Made by a program: the position numbers and the translations under genes
Part shown: in pieces, positions 1 through 10,339 of the stretch
How positions within the stretch are numbered: the first letter of the stretch is position 1
How the letters are laid out: each line of letters begins with the position of its first letter
Notes under the pieces: model-generated
Databases searched by the model: none
Seen by the model: only the letters and a program-made list of their open reading frames with translations
What the model was told of the DNA's origin: nothing
Assembly (NCBI GenBank): GCA_012845835.1
Contig: JABAKD010000025.1
Location: 15,291,966-15,355,965, forward strand
Origin: Undaria pinnatifida
Taxonomy: Eukaryota > Sar > Phaeophyceae > Laminariales > Alariaceae
Direction of reading: 5' to 3'
DNA: 64,000 nt

Positions 1-690
1 TGGACGAATGAATGATGTGCACGGTACTAGCGGAACATAGCGCTGACTTTTGATACCGAAAAACGTTCTGTATTTTGCCAGACGTTTTGGTACTGTGGCC
101 CATATACTTTCCAAACACCATTTACCTCTCGTGCCTAAGAGGCAAGGAATTCGTAGTTGCCGAAAACACATTTTTTTGTTTCGGCCGTGCCTCGAAAGCA
201 CGGTATTGGTAAATTAGCGAATTATTGCGTTCGGCAATTGGTGTTTGTTTCTGGTTTTTCGAGGAGGGTTTCCATATAGTCTATGTTTATAAGTCTTTAT
301 TGAATGTATCAAGGTTCAAAAAACCCCGACGTACGATTACTGCGGTCGTGAGCCAAACGATTTTAACGAAATATCTGGTACGGAAAAGTACAGTATTTAC
401 TCATGTATTACAAGGCGAGATGACGCTGGAAGCTACTTTGTGTGTTTTCTCCTTAATTAATTTGACGCTATGCCTGGATTGCACAAGTATTACGTTGTGT
501 GTGTTGGCATACTTTTCTGGGCAATGATGGATGGCGGGATTGAGTTTAACCCACCCCTTTCACCCGCACAGCTCCCCACCCTTTTCCTATGCGAGTGAGT
601 AGCGTGTAAGGTGCGGTACCTGTGTGCCGCATAAAATTGAATGAGTGGGGCATAAGGGTTGACATAATCGGGTTGCTTGTGTTTTTCCCT
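1..690. other. No gene recognised
   Basis: The stretch is AT-rich with short random ORFs only. I see no protein motif, RNA gene or repeat shared with the rest of the window up to about 690. Confidence 0.5.
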
Positions 691-775
691 AGAGTATTCC
701 TCAGCTCCAGAGTGACTAGAGCCTGTCTTGTGACCACGGACTTGATTATGCGAGTTAATGTTGTAACAACCACAA
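691..775 (-). repeat. R6 dispersed repeat, copy 1
   Basis: Read on the minus strand, this short block matches the blocks at 14050-14133, 25236-25350 and 40064-40135. It holds the shared words CAAGTCCGTGGTCAC and GTCACTCTGGAG. The same peptide frame (TRIIKSVVTRQALVTLE) stays open in this copy, in the 40-kb copy (SRIVKSVVTGQAPVTLE) and partly in the 25-kb copy. Here the GTT run at its 5' edge is only two units long. No function is known to me. Confidence 0.6.
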
Positions 776-1017
776 AGGCTACATAATCCGCATGTCCTCA
801 CAGATTGTGTACGCACGTGGTGTACGAGGTTTTTGAGTGCATAAGAAAATGGGCATTATTGCATACCCTGTTATATTTCTTGAAGATAGATATTATGTAT
901 GTTGTTCTTCAAGAGCATTGGACTCTAAAAGTTTGCTATTTTTCGCGTTGAACTTCCGTTTGGAAAATTGCCCGCGGATTTGAACTATACATATATATAA
1001 AGTCATTATTTTTGGTG

Positions 1018-1343
1018 TCAGGGATTTAGTTAGGAGTTTTTTTTGTATCGGCCGAAGTATGCGATTCGCGGAACTGGAATTCTCGGTCGAATATAGCTTC
1101 GTTCAAACGCCGTCTTCGGGGGGCGGCTCCAACGCCCATCGCCCTGCCGTGTCCGTTCCGCACATCGACGTGAACGCGGACGGATGCCGAGCGAGAAAAG
1201 CGAGAAGTTGCAAAAGTACCGCATGTCGAGAAGGAATTTGGGAGATTTTGGTTCAATTTTAATGTCTGCAACGCCTGGATGATATACAAAATTGGCATAA
1301 TATCCAAACGGTAAATCATAAGGTTTGAAATTTTGCGGTGGCA
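1018..1343 (-). repeat. R2 dispersed repeat, copy A
   Basis: About 325 bp matching 12621-12944 and, more distantly, 43880-44212. All three run from a T-rich stretch to a shared TTTTGCGGTGG end. The minus strand carries an ORF (1030-1353) whose product is clearly similar to that of copy B (12608-12946). Shared words include KSPKFLLD, RYFCNF and IRPRSRRCAE. Conservation at the protein level suggests a former coding part of a mobile element, but I do not recognise the family. Part of its end is duplicated at 1395-1510, where TTTGGTCACAGATTGTGCAC occurs at 1361 and again at 1476. Confidence 0.6.
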
Positions 1344-1888
1344 TGTGCAACATATTTTTGTTTGGTCACAGATTGTGCACCAGGCGTTTAATTGCACGCG
1401 CTTTGATGATTTACAAAATTAGCATCATTTCTAAACGGTACTTGATGATGTTTCCGCAAATACAACTTATTATTGTTTGGTCACAGATTGTGCACCACTT
1501 TGTGCTGTCTTAAACTGAATATGGCATTTTCTCCACACTCGTGTCATCAAGGGCCCAAGACTCAGGACGAGACGATGCAAGGTTATTTGCCCCGTCCCTT
1601 CCAAAATTCAGAACAGCGTAGGGCACCAGCTTCCATGGGTGTGAGACAAGGCATGCACGGAATGGGCTAGAAAACGTTGCATGCAACAACTGCCCGCCAC
1701 AGTGTAAACTCGCGGAAGCCGCCATGGGTCATGATTTGAGTTTTGCTTTACGTGGTTAGTGCTGTTGGGGTACCTTGGGGATAGGCACAATCTAACAGCG
1801 ATAGCGATCGATGCCAAGGAACGAACGCAAGCAGGGCGGTTGACACAACAAAGTAATAACTGACTGCTGTGCTCCAGCTAGCTACTGA
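1344..1888. other. R2 tail duplication, then no recognised feature
   Basis: Positions 1344-1510 hold a 115-bp offset partial duplication of the R2 tail. From 1510 to 1888 I see nothing beyond the word CTGAATATGGCATTTT at about 1515, which recurs near 13555. Confidence 0.4.
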
Positions 1889-1891
1889 TGT

Positions 1892-2540
1892 GGAGTGCCC
1901 TCATCAACTGAAACCAAGCAACAGAAACACATCTTGCCCGGGCTCGAGAGCAGGGGCGCCAGATCTGTCAAAGGGCTAATACAGCCGTCGCGGTCATTCG
2001 TTGTCCATTGTGCCGCGCTGTAGGCTTTATACGTGCAGCGGTTGGTTGCCAGTGTGCTGTTAGGCTGTCATGTGCTGTGTGCGTGCTGGCCATGTGGCTG
2101 CAGGTGTGGCTGCAAGACGACACATGATACGTCCAGAAGAACCCGTGTTATACCAGTAGTAGTAGATCGCTCAAATATTTCGCCTTTCTATAATATTGGG
2201 TTTGTTGCTACTGCAGTGGAGTGCCCTCATCAACTGAAACCAAGCAACAGAAACACATCTTGCCCGGGATCGAGAGCAGGGGCGCCAGATCTGTCAAAGG
2301 GCTAATACAGCCGTCGCGGTTATTCGTTGATCATGGTGCCGCGCTGTAGGCTTTATACGTGCAGCGGTTGGTTGCGTGTGTACTGTTAGGCTGTCATGTG
2401 CTGTGTGTGTGCTGGCCATGTGGCTGCAGGTGTGGCTGCAAGACGACAGATGATACGTCCAGAAGAACGCGTGTTATACCAGCAGTAGATGGCTCTAATA
2501 ATACGCCTAAATATGACATTTTGTTTGTTGCTGTTGAAGT
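1892..2540 (+). repeat. Tandem duplication of R5 (unit 326 bp)
   Basis: Two adjacent direct copies, 1892-2217 and 2218-2540, each begin GTGGAGTGCCCTCATCAACT and include CAGCGGTTGGTTGC and CGTCCAGAAGAAC. They are roughly 90% identical by eye. The distal part (AGAACGCGTGTTATACCAG then GCTGTTGAAGTG) recurs in diverged form at 44330-44660 and 45255-45480, so the unit is part of a dispersed family. The small ORFs at 2033 and 2359 (MQRLVA...) are the same frame in the two copies. I do not regard them as proven genes. Confidence 0.75.
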
Positions 2541-2585
2541 GTTCATTTTGAGCGTGCTTGGTCTGCAGATACAGATAGGCTCGAA

Positions 2586-2926
2586 ACTGATCTGTCATAC
2601 ATATTTATGTGTTTTGGGGCCTACCTTCCACAGAAGACGGGGGCTGCTAGTGATAGTGGTACGCTTTCATACCGGTCTAAGACTATATTTTCTATATCCC
2701 CTTTAGCGCTCCTGTCTAAGTGAGTTTTTCGTACATTGTGCAAGTAAGCCCGAAGGATCCATCGTGTATCTGACGCCGAGTCGGTGAGTTCTTTTGTGAC
2801 TAGACTATGGTACGATCAAAGTCTGATCTGTCATACGGATTGAGTTGTTTTGGGGCCTACCTTCCACAGAGTCGGGGGCTGTTAGTGATAGTGGTACGAT
2901 TTCATACCAGTCTAGGATTACTTTGT
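2586..2926 (+). repeat. Direct repeat pair, 236-bp offset
   Basis: A ~105-bp segment at 2586-2690 recurs at 2822-2926. Both contain TTTTGGGGCCTACCTTCCAC and TAGTGATAGTGGTACG. The spacing and divergence suggest an old local duplication. Confidence 0.7.
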
Positions 2927-3146
2927 TTGTCTTGTTTGAGGCTTGATTATCCCCCTTTTCCCGTTTAGCTTGCCATTCATCTGGTGTAAGTTCTCTGCGT
3001 TGAATGTACCAATTGGATTTAGGGCATTCCATATCCCCATTATTGGATCGAGGGCATTCTATATCCCATTTAGCGCTCCTCTCTAAGTCTGCATACTTCT
3101 TTTTTAATTTTGGTATATCTTCACCAGTGTAAGTTGCCGCGTACAT
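2805..3146 (-). CDS. Possible small ORF, hypothetical (113 aa)
   Basis: An unrecognised minus-strand ORF begins MYAATYTGEDIPKLKKKYAD. It is hydrophilic and balanced in composition, unlike most random ORFs here. It has no signal peptide, membrane segment or known motif. Its C-terminal half overlaps the second member of the 2586/2822 direct repeat, which argues against a conserved gene. It lies just downstream of another minus-strand ORF (3185-3430), and the two could be pieces of one decayed gene. The internal words ECPRSNNGDM and ECPKSNW show a short duplication. Coding status is unproven. Confidence 0.2.
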   Translation of the reverse strand: MYAATYTGEDIPKLKKKYADLERSAKWDIECPRSNNGDMECPKSNWYIQRRELTPDEWQAKREKGDNQASNKTNKVILDWYEIVPLSLTAPDSVEGRPQNNSIRMTDQTLIVP

Positions 3147-3184
3147 TGAAGTAGCTAATTGAGGGCATGCAGTGTCGTCTCAAG

Positions 3185-3430
3185 TTATTTCCTGTTAGTG
3201 AGTTCTTCGTGTATTTTGAAAACAAACATGGTGAGTTCTTCGCCTACTGTGGGAGTAAACACTGAGGGGTTTAACAAGGCACAGTCAACGGCGCCTTCCT
3301 TTTTGCCTTCCGTAAATGAAACATTTTCAACCATTCCGCCCGATACCTTTTTTATTGATGCCATGTCCTCTTTCCTTTCGCCTCGAAGCGTATAGAAGCG
3401 AAGTAGCTTCTCAAAATTTCGTTGCGGCAT
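3185..3430 (-). CDS. Possible small ORF, hypothetical (81 aa)
   Basis: An unrecognised minus-strand ORF starts MPQRNFEKLLRFYTLRGERK and ends HEELTNRK. Its composition is protein-like, with a mixed hydrophobic core (LTMFVFKI), but I see no domain. It is followed 38 bp further on by the ORF at 2805-3146 on the same strand. Either this is a decayed gene in two pieces or both are chance ORFs. The adjacent R4 repeat begins at about 3434. Confidence 0.2.
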   Translation of the reverse strand: MPQRNFEKLLRFYTLRGERKEDMASIKKVSGGMVENVSFTEGKKEGAVDCALLNPSVFTPTVGEELTMFVFKIHEELTNRK

Positions 3431-3433
3431 TTC

Positions 3434-3708
3434 TGGCCTACTTTTACTTGGCGGCGGTTTTAATAACAGTGTTTCGCCTATGCTTGCTTCCTTCGTTTAT
3501 ATGTTTTCCTTCCACCAAAGAAACTTTTAGAACCTCATGTTCGTATTAAGCTCTCGACATTGCTTTAAGCTTCAATTTCTTTATAACTGCAACTTATTTC
3601 GTCGAGTGCTACCCTTCCTCACCCAAAGAATGGGCGCCATGGAATGTCAAATTATGATGCATTCGCCGGCGCCAATGTGGAGCCCTTGTATTCTAGGTAA
3701 TGTATCTG
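3434..3708 (+). repeat. R4 dispersed repeat, copy A
   Basis: It matches 14775-15026 over most of its length and 46060-46148 at the distal end. All three end with a GGCGCC-rich or related segment followed by TGCGGAGCCCTTGTA or TGTGGAGCCCTTGTA. Shared words include CTTTTACTTG, ACGGCG/GCGGCG and TTCGTATTAA. There is no coding evidence. Confidence 0.6.
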
Positions 3709-5187
3709 TAGTGTTCTAGGCAATTGGATACTCAAATTACGCCATTTTTTGCGTTCAATCGTTTCGGAATTATACCCACGGCTTTAAAGTATATCACTTT
3801 GGGGCAAAATATTGGAGTTTTGTTAACTTTGAATACCGATATGTAGCGATTTTTCATCTTGGTATTCACTACTATAAATATTTAACTTTCCAACATTTGG
3901 AGAATTCTGGATTAATGGTGCGGCAACGTTTTGGTAAACAAGTCAGGGCCAGTCTTGCGTAATCAATCTGTCGCTTTATCAAAACAGCCTGCTAGTGAGA
4001 GAACCAGCTTAACCCAAACGTTAAGTTTAGTATCCTGCAAACTAGGTCGATGTGCTCGACCCTTACTCAATATTCCCGTTTGATTGCCGTGGACAACACC
4101 TCCAAAGCTACGGCGTTGAGTGCTGATTACTCAAAGGTTTTTGGAGTGCAAGCCAGTATTGTTTTGATGCATGTATATGATGACGACACTGACGCTCGTT
4201 TTATCGTATTTCATTGAGCTTATGACGTTTCGATTTCTAAAGGCTGAGCATTGGTTACAGGGATGATGCTGTAGGCAATGACCTTGTGCGATGTTTTCAA
4301 ATTGTACATTCAAGTTTTGAATTTGCATTAATTTACGATGAAATGAAAATTATCTTGACAGTTTAAACAAGCAGAGGGGGATTTAGGATGACCACGATTT
4401 TCATTGTATGATAAGTGTGACTGCATATGATCTGCGATCATCGTAGAGTAGAAGTATTTAAGTATGATTGGCGGTCCCAATACTCGATATGTTCGAGTTA
4501 AGCTCCATTTGGGTTAGTTGTGTTCTAGTCATCTTGTAGTCTGCGAGCCTACTCTGGGTCTATTTTGGTGCACGATATGAATTATGCTGTTCATTCAAAC
4601 TTGTTTTGTCTTTCTGATGACGCCTCGTCTGGTGTCGAGACCCATGTCCCTGTTCCTGTCAGCCAATATACCTCAGGTATCCGATTATTCGATCACCACA
4701 CGATGAAGTACCTATTTGTCTGAAGAGTGAGACCCATGTTACGGCAGTAATAACAATTCGATTTTCTCTTTAGGGTGTTCTCTTTGAATGGATGCTACAG
4801 AAAAGGCGCATTTACATTTTTTTCTGGCTCCAATTTAGGAGCGCTCCATGTAAAGGTTCGGCCTTCTGTGGTTGGTTTGACGTAGAGCCTTTCATGCCCC
4901 CCCCACCCCACTGGCGGCATGCGGAAGCTTCTAATGCCTTTTCTGCCCCCACCCGCCACACCGGCGGCAGGCGGCAGGGTTTTGATGGGTGACGTTTGCC
5001 TTGTTGTAGCATTTTCGTTTCTTTCAACTGCTTTTCTCCGCGTGTTCCTGGCTCCATAGCCAGTCCGTTAGAGGTGTGGGGGTAGGTTTTGAGGAGCCGC
5101 ATCTTGGACTCATGGTCTAGTTCGTAGAACCGGAGTTTCCCCGAAACTCCCATATTTTTGCATATGTGACTCATCAGGGTGGGCTAG
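3709..5187. other. No gene recognised
   Basis: This is mostly AT-rich sequence with short ORFs. A C-rich patch at 4895-4975 contains a local repeat, with CACTGGCGGCATGCGG and CACACCGGCGGCAGGCGG 60 bp apart. I found no domain or RNA gene. Confidence 0.4.
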
Positions 5188-5460
5188 TGTTGAGATACGG
5201 CCTAGAAAGGCCGGTAGGTATCCCAATTTGATATCATTTGGATGGGGTTCGTATGATACGGTTGGCGTTAAATTTTCGGGAAAGTTAGGAAATAGATCGG
5301 AGGCACGTGCCTCCGATCTCGGCAGCTATCCGGGGCTCTGGTGGAATCGAGTAAAGCTACGTCAACACGAAGAAAAAGAAAGCGAGTACCCTATGAGGAC
5401 CTGCTCAGTTGGAAGACCTGCAGCGGTTACTCTGGGTCTCCATCTATAACCTTACATCTA
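5188..5460 (+). repeat. R3 dispersed repeat, copy 1, with perfect palindrome
   Basis: About 270 bp matching 9508-9782 in the same orientation, by eye 75-80% identical. Near the 5' end is a hairpin, CGGCCT-AGAA-AGGCCG. In the middle (5294-5319) is a perfect 26-nt palindrome whose half is AGATCGGAGGCAC, centred on CACGTG. Both dyads are kept in copy 2, the palindrome there with one mismatch. The 3' part contains CAGACCTGCAG or AAGACCTGCAG followed by a TATAA(C/T)CT(C/T)ACA end. Confidence 0.7.
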
Positions 5461-5470
5461 CCTCACCCAA

Positions 5471-5734
5471 GACAAAGGCTACAGTAGGGGGGGACCCCCA
5501 TTTTCACCTAAAGCTTTTGGCCGCTCGCCCGTGTGACTCTCTGCCTCTCTGCAAACAGCCTTTAGGCTATTTGGTAGACGCAGCGTGGTTTGTCTTTTAA
5601 TGGCGGGGGCCTATCGCTAAATCAAGCAACACAAAAAGTTTAGAGCGTTAAGGAACAAAGGGGTAACTCGCGCGATTGAACGCGACCACCTAAAAAAATG
5701 GCCCAAAATGCGGCCAACCTAGCGTAGTCTGTAC
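5471..5734 (-). mobile_element. Decayed MITE (269-bp family), copy 1
   Basis: It begins GACAAAGGCTACAGTAGGGG and keeps family landmarks in order: CCCCCATTTTCA, a subterminal CGCTCGCCCGTG near 5521, GAACAAAGGGG, ACTCGCGCG near 5668, and a degraded right end with GCGTAGTCTGT. Orientation matches the intact copy at 59464-59732. I could not find a clean target duplication. It cannot move by itself and shows no ORF. Confidence 0.6.
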
Positions 5735-6099
5735 AAGCAACACGTATTCCGAGGCCCCGGGTGAGGGAGTGAAGTAGAGTTGTAATCCCTGATTAATAGG
5801 TCATGTTCAAGATACAGAACGAAACGTAAGAACAGAATCTAGCTAGCGATACTGAGAAGAAGACTCTCGAATTGATAAACAAATTTGTTCAAAATGTGCA
5901 ATAATATCTCTGTCGTAGTAAGGGTCTCTGCCTCGCCCAAACCCTAATTTTAAGAAGGGAAAAAACGGTTACCTGACGATGATGGTGAACAATCTCACGC
6001 CCTAGACATCTACAGGCGAGTTCACGTAAAAAACCCAAAATTCCACGTCGTTTTTTTTTACCAAGAGGGAGAAATTCAAACACCCTGCATAAACACGAT

Positions 6100-7145
6100 A
6101 GCTGTCAGGTGTCTGGCACACAACTACTTTTTGAAGAAGCATCGCAACTAGTCGTCCTGGAAAAATATGTTTAACAAAGCTGCGAAACAACCTGAACAAC
6201 TTCTCTATATTAAAGCTGTCCAACTATTTGAATGGTTGTTCTGGACAACTACGTTTGAAAAACTTGTCAACTAGTTCAACGTTTTGACAAAACACCGCAA
6301 CTAGTTGTCCTAGAAATATGATTTTTGAAGCTGTGTGAGGAAAAGCTGCGAAACTTGTTGTTCTGGACAGCTGCTTTTGAAAACCGCTGTGAAATGCGTA
6401 TATAGTGGTATGGGGGGGGGTGGTCGGAAGCCTAGCCAACTTGAGTTTCCATGTATTAGTTTTTGTCGTCCCGGGAAGGTACGTTATTACATTATGGCAA
6501 AATCAAATTCGCGTACACGGAGGCACTTTCATCGGGGGGGGAAGAAACCAAGCAACCGAGAAACGAACCAAAGTGACTACGACACGGCGGCAACCGCTTC
6601 GTCAACCGAGCCCCCGACGTAGTACCAATGCACAGAAAAAAACACCCTCCTCCTCATCATCATCATAAGAAGAGGGGAAAGGGAGACAAAGCTCCGATAT
6701 GATCAACTCACCGCGGGTCGCCGCACAAACCTAGCGCACATGTTGGTTGTTGTCAATTCCCTCGACTTTTTTTCCACGTGATTGCGTCTGTTGTTTCGCG
6801 AGTGTGTCAGGGATTCCGCAAGAGTTGTAGCCACCCACAACGCAAACGACCGAAATGATACACCCAACACCCACCAACGCCGAAACCCCCGACGTTCTCG
6901 TCATGCCGCTTATGACAGGAGATTGTAAGCAAGTATCCGTCTCCAAATGCGCGTTGTCTGAACAACTATTGGCATGAACAGTGCGGGCAACGAGTTGTCC
7001 TCCACAACTAATCGTTGAAAAAGCTGCGCAACTACTTGCCCTGGACAAGTAGTTTTTAAAGAAGCTGCGCAACTACTTGTCGAGGACAACACTACTCTTT
7101 TTTAAAATCTGCGCAAGTAGTTGTCCTGGACACCGACTCGTTCTG
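6100..7145 (+). repeat. Degenerate AACTA/TGTCC minisatellite in two blocks
   Basis: Blocks at about 6100-6400 and 6960-7145 are built from ~45-bp degenerate units. Each carries GCAACTA, TTGTCCTGGAC and then TTTTTGAA. Units contain near-palindromes, for example AACTACTTG, seven bases, CAAGTAGTT at 7030-7054. The 6400-6960 spacer holds G-run rich sequence and no recognised gene. Short ORFs across the block are by-products of the repeat. Confidence 0.65.
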
Positions 7146-7505
7146 GACAAATATACAAAAATATTACTTGTACTTTCCAGCGGTTGCTATTCAGGGTGTG
7201 GGAACTCTGCGTACGTCTTCTGTGCGCCCTAGCAGAGACCCTACCCGATGTTTTTTTTGTGTTTGTTTTCCCTGATTTTTCGTAAGTTAATATGCATCGA
7301 ATATTATCATTGTGGACTACCTTATTAGCCCAATTTCGTTCAGCAGCGAAAAAAAAAAGAAAAGAAAAAAATCTCGCGGGTCCGGCCTCGGGATCGGCGT
7401 GTAGAACATATTCGGAAAGTTGCAGGTCTATGTCTCAGAACCTGCGTGGATATTTAGACTTTCGTACGTAGAAATGAGTTAGATACGTTTCATCGTTCAA
7501 AATAT
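7146..7505. other. No feature recognised
   Basis: AT-rich sequence with homopolymer runs at 7246-7270 and 7350-7370. I see nothing else. Confidence 0.4.
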
Positions 7506-7838
7506 TTGGGTTTGGAGCAGAAAGAAGTTTTCTCGCTACTCAATGTTCAACACAGACAGGCAGGTCGGGTTCTCGAGTGTTTAGGCGAAAAAGACTGCAG
7601 ACATGCCTTGGAGTGCGTTCAACTGGATCATGCAAAATGTGGTATTTTTATTTTCCGCCCCTCCACTGAGAAAAATACTGAACACACTGCTGAGAAAGTT
7701 GAAGAGCTGTCGTTGGTCGATAGGGGTTTCGCTCCTGGAGACAGCCCGAGGCCGGTAAAAACAAAAATGGCAATGCCACCATACATATATCCCAATGATC
7801 ATGGCGGTCACTTTCGAAACCAAATATTCACGCTTTGA
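7506..7838 (+). CDS. Possible small ORF, hypothetical (110 aa)
   Basis: An unrecognised ORF starts MGLEQKEVFSLLNVQHRQAG. Its composition is balanced and protein-like, with a Cys/His-containing stretch (CLGEKDCRHALECVQLDH) that is not a spaced zinc motif I know. No signal peptide or membrane helix is visible. It is not part of any repeat I could match in the window. It could be one exon or a chance ORF. Confidence 0.2.
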   Translation: MGLEQKEVFSLLNVQHRQAGRVLECLGEKDCRHALECVQLDHAKCGIFIFRPSTEKNTEHTAEKVEELSLVDRGFAPGDSPRPVKTKMAMPPYIYPNDHGGHFRNQIFTL

Positions 7839-8310
7839 CTAAATATTGCGAGCGGAAGCATTCGTGGGGGAGATAATTTAGTATTAATTTTGTGCTTGAA
7901 CTAGCCTGTACCGAACCATACTATATAGACTACTGCCTAATGTGTAAGGTGTTTCGACGTTCCACCAATACTACAATACTGGGGGACTCTCTGTAGTTTC
8001 CCGCTGAATACGGCCATCGTCCATTCTCGTTTTCCAGTCAAAATGTGCTACCTGATCCACTACACTACAAGACCCCTGCTGTAAAAACTAATACGAAGCC
8101 AACATTTCAACACGAGCTGAAGAAGAAATTGTGCGGCTTCGGAACGGGAGGGCGTTTATCATGAACTCTAGTGTTTTAGCGGTGACCATTGTTTTGTCTT
8201 TATTAGAGTATCTGCGCCTGGACATGGTACTCCAATATCTCTTACGTCGTGTTCCTGTGGGCTGAAGCGCCAATCCCGAATGATGTTGACCTCTTTCGCT
8301 CGACGAATGC
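7839..8310. other. No gene; possible tRNA-like A-box on minus strand
   Basis: The only item noted is TAGTGTAGTGG on the minus strand near 8060-8075, which fits the Pol III A-box pattern TRGYNNANNNG. No convincing B-box follows it. A similar TGGCGTAGTGG lies on the minus strand near 9085. Confidence 0.25.
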
Positions 8311-8582
8311 GACAGTCGGGGGTTACGGTGATTTGCTGGGCTTGGTTATAAAGTGGCTCGAAATCCTTCGCGCGAGCGACTCGCCTGCTCCTTGCGGTAT
8401 TAGGTTTTGGTGTTTTTGTGACTGTGTTTTACGAATCCACAATGCATTGGTGTATGTATGCCGCTGCGTCGATCAATGTGCCTGAAGTGATGGTGTAGTC
8501 AGTGAGGTACAGTGTCCCTCTTGCGAGTGTCTCAAGCCCGACGGTGAAAAAAAGGCTGCCCTCCCCTAACGTAGCCATGGTC
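8311..8582 (+). mobile_element. Decayed MITE (269-bp family), copy 2
   Basis: The right end (TGAAAA, then TAACGTAGCCATGGTC) aligns with TGAAAA, then TACCGTAGCCTTGGTC of the intact copy at 12060-12328. The interior keeps GTTTTAC, AATCCACAATGCA, GCTGCG, CGA and TGTGCCT in order, matching the same copy. The left end is eroded (GACAGTCGGGGGTTACGGTG). The length of 272 bp is almost that of the intact copies. No target duplication is visible. The minus-strand ORF at 8429-8860 runs through it and is not a gene on this evidence. Confidence 0.55.
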
Positions 8583-9507
8583 GCTCCGCTGGCGATGACT
8601 GGCGATGACTTAGCGTTCCATTGAGGCGAAATGACAACGCTGCTCTTCGTAGCATGGCCTGTGACCTCGCGGTGACAGCAAGGGATAAGGCTTGCTTGGA
8701 AACATGGCGATGAGATCCGTGTCAGATATGTAGCAATATTATATTTTATAGACCACACACCTGTATGAAAATGACGATATTTGAACCCCAGCTCATCCGC
8801 TTTTGTTCGTGAATCATCCCAGACGGTAGGGGAGCCGCCCAAATTCTGGGTTCCTAGCATGAACAGCTCAATATGTCACCCGAGGGGATGACTTTGACGA
8901 AATGCATACCACGATTCCGACCAACACTTCCTCCATGCTCTAGTCCAAGAACAAACATACCGGTAATGGTATCGGACGAAAAGGTTAATCGACGCTTGCT
9001 TGAGGATCTCAACCTGCCACAAACGTTTAGGCCAAAAAGTGTAACCCCTACCGTGGCATGAGTCATATTTTCATATGTTGCACCATCCACTACGCCACAC
9101 CGTCAATTGCGCTCATATCACCCTTAATGCTTTTGTCCGTGGGCCATGAGTCTGTTCATGGAGTTACACTTTCAGTTTGCCATTGAAGCAAACTAGGGCC
9201 TTTATCGATACTACGATGTATATTGTGGGTCAGCGCAGCCGATGTGTCAATAAAGTTTCAATATACCGGCCGGCGAGCGCAGCGGAGATGACGCGCAAGG
9301 GGCCAGCGGCTCGCACAGAAAAAGTGAGCCCTTTCGCCTTGTTTGCCGTTAATATTGGTCACAAATGGGTCATTAAAGCTGGTCTTGTTTCGTGAACAAA
9401 ACTGAGCGAAAACTTCAAAAACATTTTTGTTCGTAATATATTTTTCATTTGGCATTTTCATGCAGATAAAATATACGGAAGCCAGCAATGGCCAGCATAG
9501 ATACCAC
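8583..9507. other. No gene recognised
   Basis: Two overlapping minus-strand ORFs, 8429-8860 and 8854-9090, have no recognisable motif, and the first overlaps a MITE. I list no gene here. Confidence 0.35.
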
Positions 9508-9782
9508 AATGTTAAGATACGGCCCCGAAAGGCCTGTAACTGTCCAAGTTTAAGATCATTTGGATGGGTTTCGTATGATAAGGTTGGCGTTTTATATTGG
9601 GGGAAAATGGAAATAGATCGGAGGCACGTGCCTCCGACCTCAGAAGCTATCCTGGGCTATGGTGGGACCAAATTGAGCTACTTCTCTACGAAGGAAAATA
9701 AAGTCAGTACTCTTCGAGGACCTGTTCAACTGGCAGACCTGCAGAGGGCACTCTGTGTCCCCACCTATAATCTCACAACAGC
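9508..9782 (+). repeat. R3 dispersed repeat, copy 2
   Basis: The direct partner of 5188-5460. The 5' hairpin is reduced to GGCC, CCGAAA, GGCC. The central palindrome at 9615-9640 has one mismatch (CCGACCT for CCGATCT). The 3' part again holds CAGACCTGCAG and TATAATCTCACA. Confidence 0.7.
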
Positions 9783-10339
9783 GTGTACAGCCTACAAGAT
9801 GTTTAACGAACGGTGTAGCGGCAACCGACATTCAAGCATGCCAGCATACAAGCATATAAATAAGTACTTGAATTGCACCCTACTTTATTTAACGACCAAC
9901 AAAGTGAGTCTATTTCAACAAAGGCAAAACAAGTAGTCTATAGCTTAAACTATAGAGCAAAGGGAAACATGTACAAGCACCGTGGTTTGGCCGTTGTATT
10001 TAGCAGGTGCTACATTTGCGCTAGTGTTGGAACACTACACTGCGTTGGTTCAAAATCAGTGCTGACACTCTCATTTTGCACCGGCAGACGTCCTCCACTT
10101 TATTGCCACGTCCCATACGTTACGGAGGTTCACGGCACACGGTGAATTCTTGCAACTGACGTGTGAGTTCTTGTTTTCTGCAACTACCATTACAGCCGTT
10201 GTGTAGGTAGTTGAAACCAGGTGTATATCCGCGCCGTTTCCCTTACGGTTATGCCTTTCTACTGTGTTAAAAAACCATACGCTAAACTACCGGCAAACAT
10301 ATCGGCTCGAGTTCCCGATTTATAATGATATATTAAAAT
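9783..10339. other. No gene recognised
   Basis: Only short ORFs without motifs are present. AT-rich sequence leads into the R1 cluster. Confidence 0.35.

Noticed and set aside
8429-8860. 143-residue minus-strand ORF
   Set aside because: It overlaps a decayed MITE copy and has no recognisable domain.
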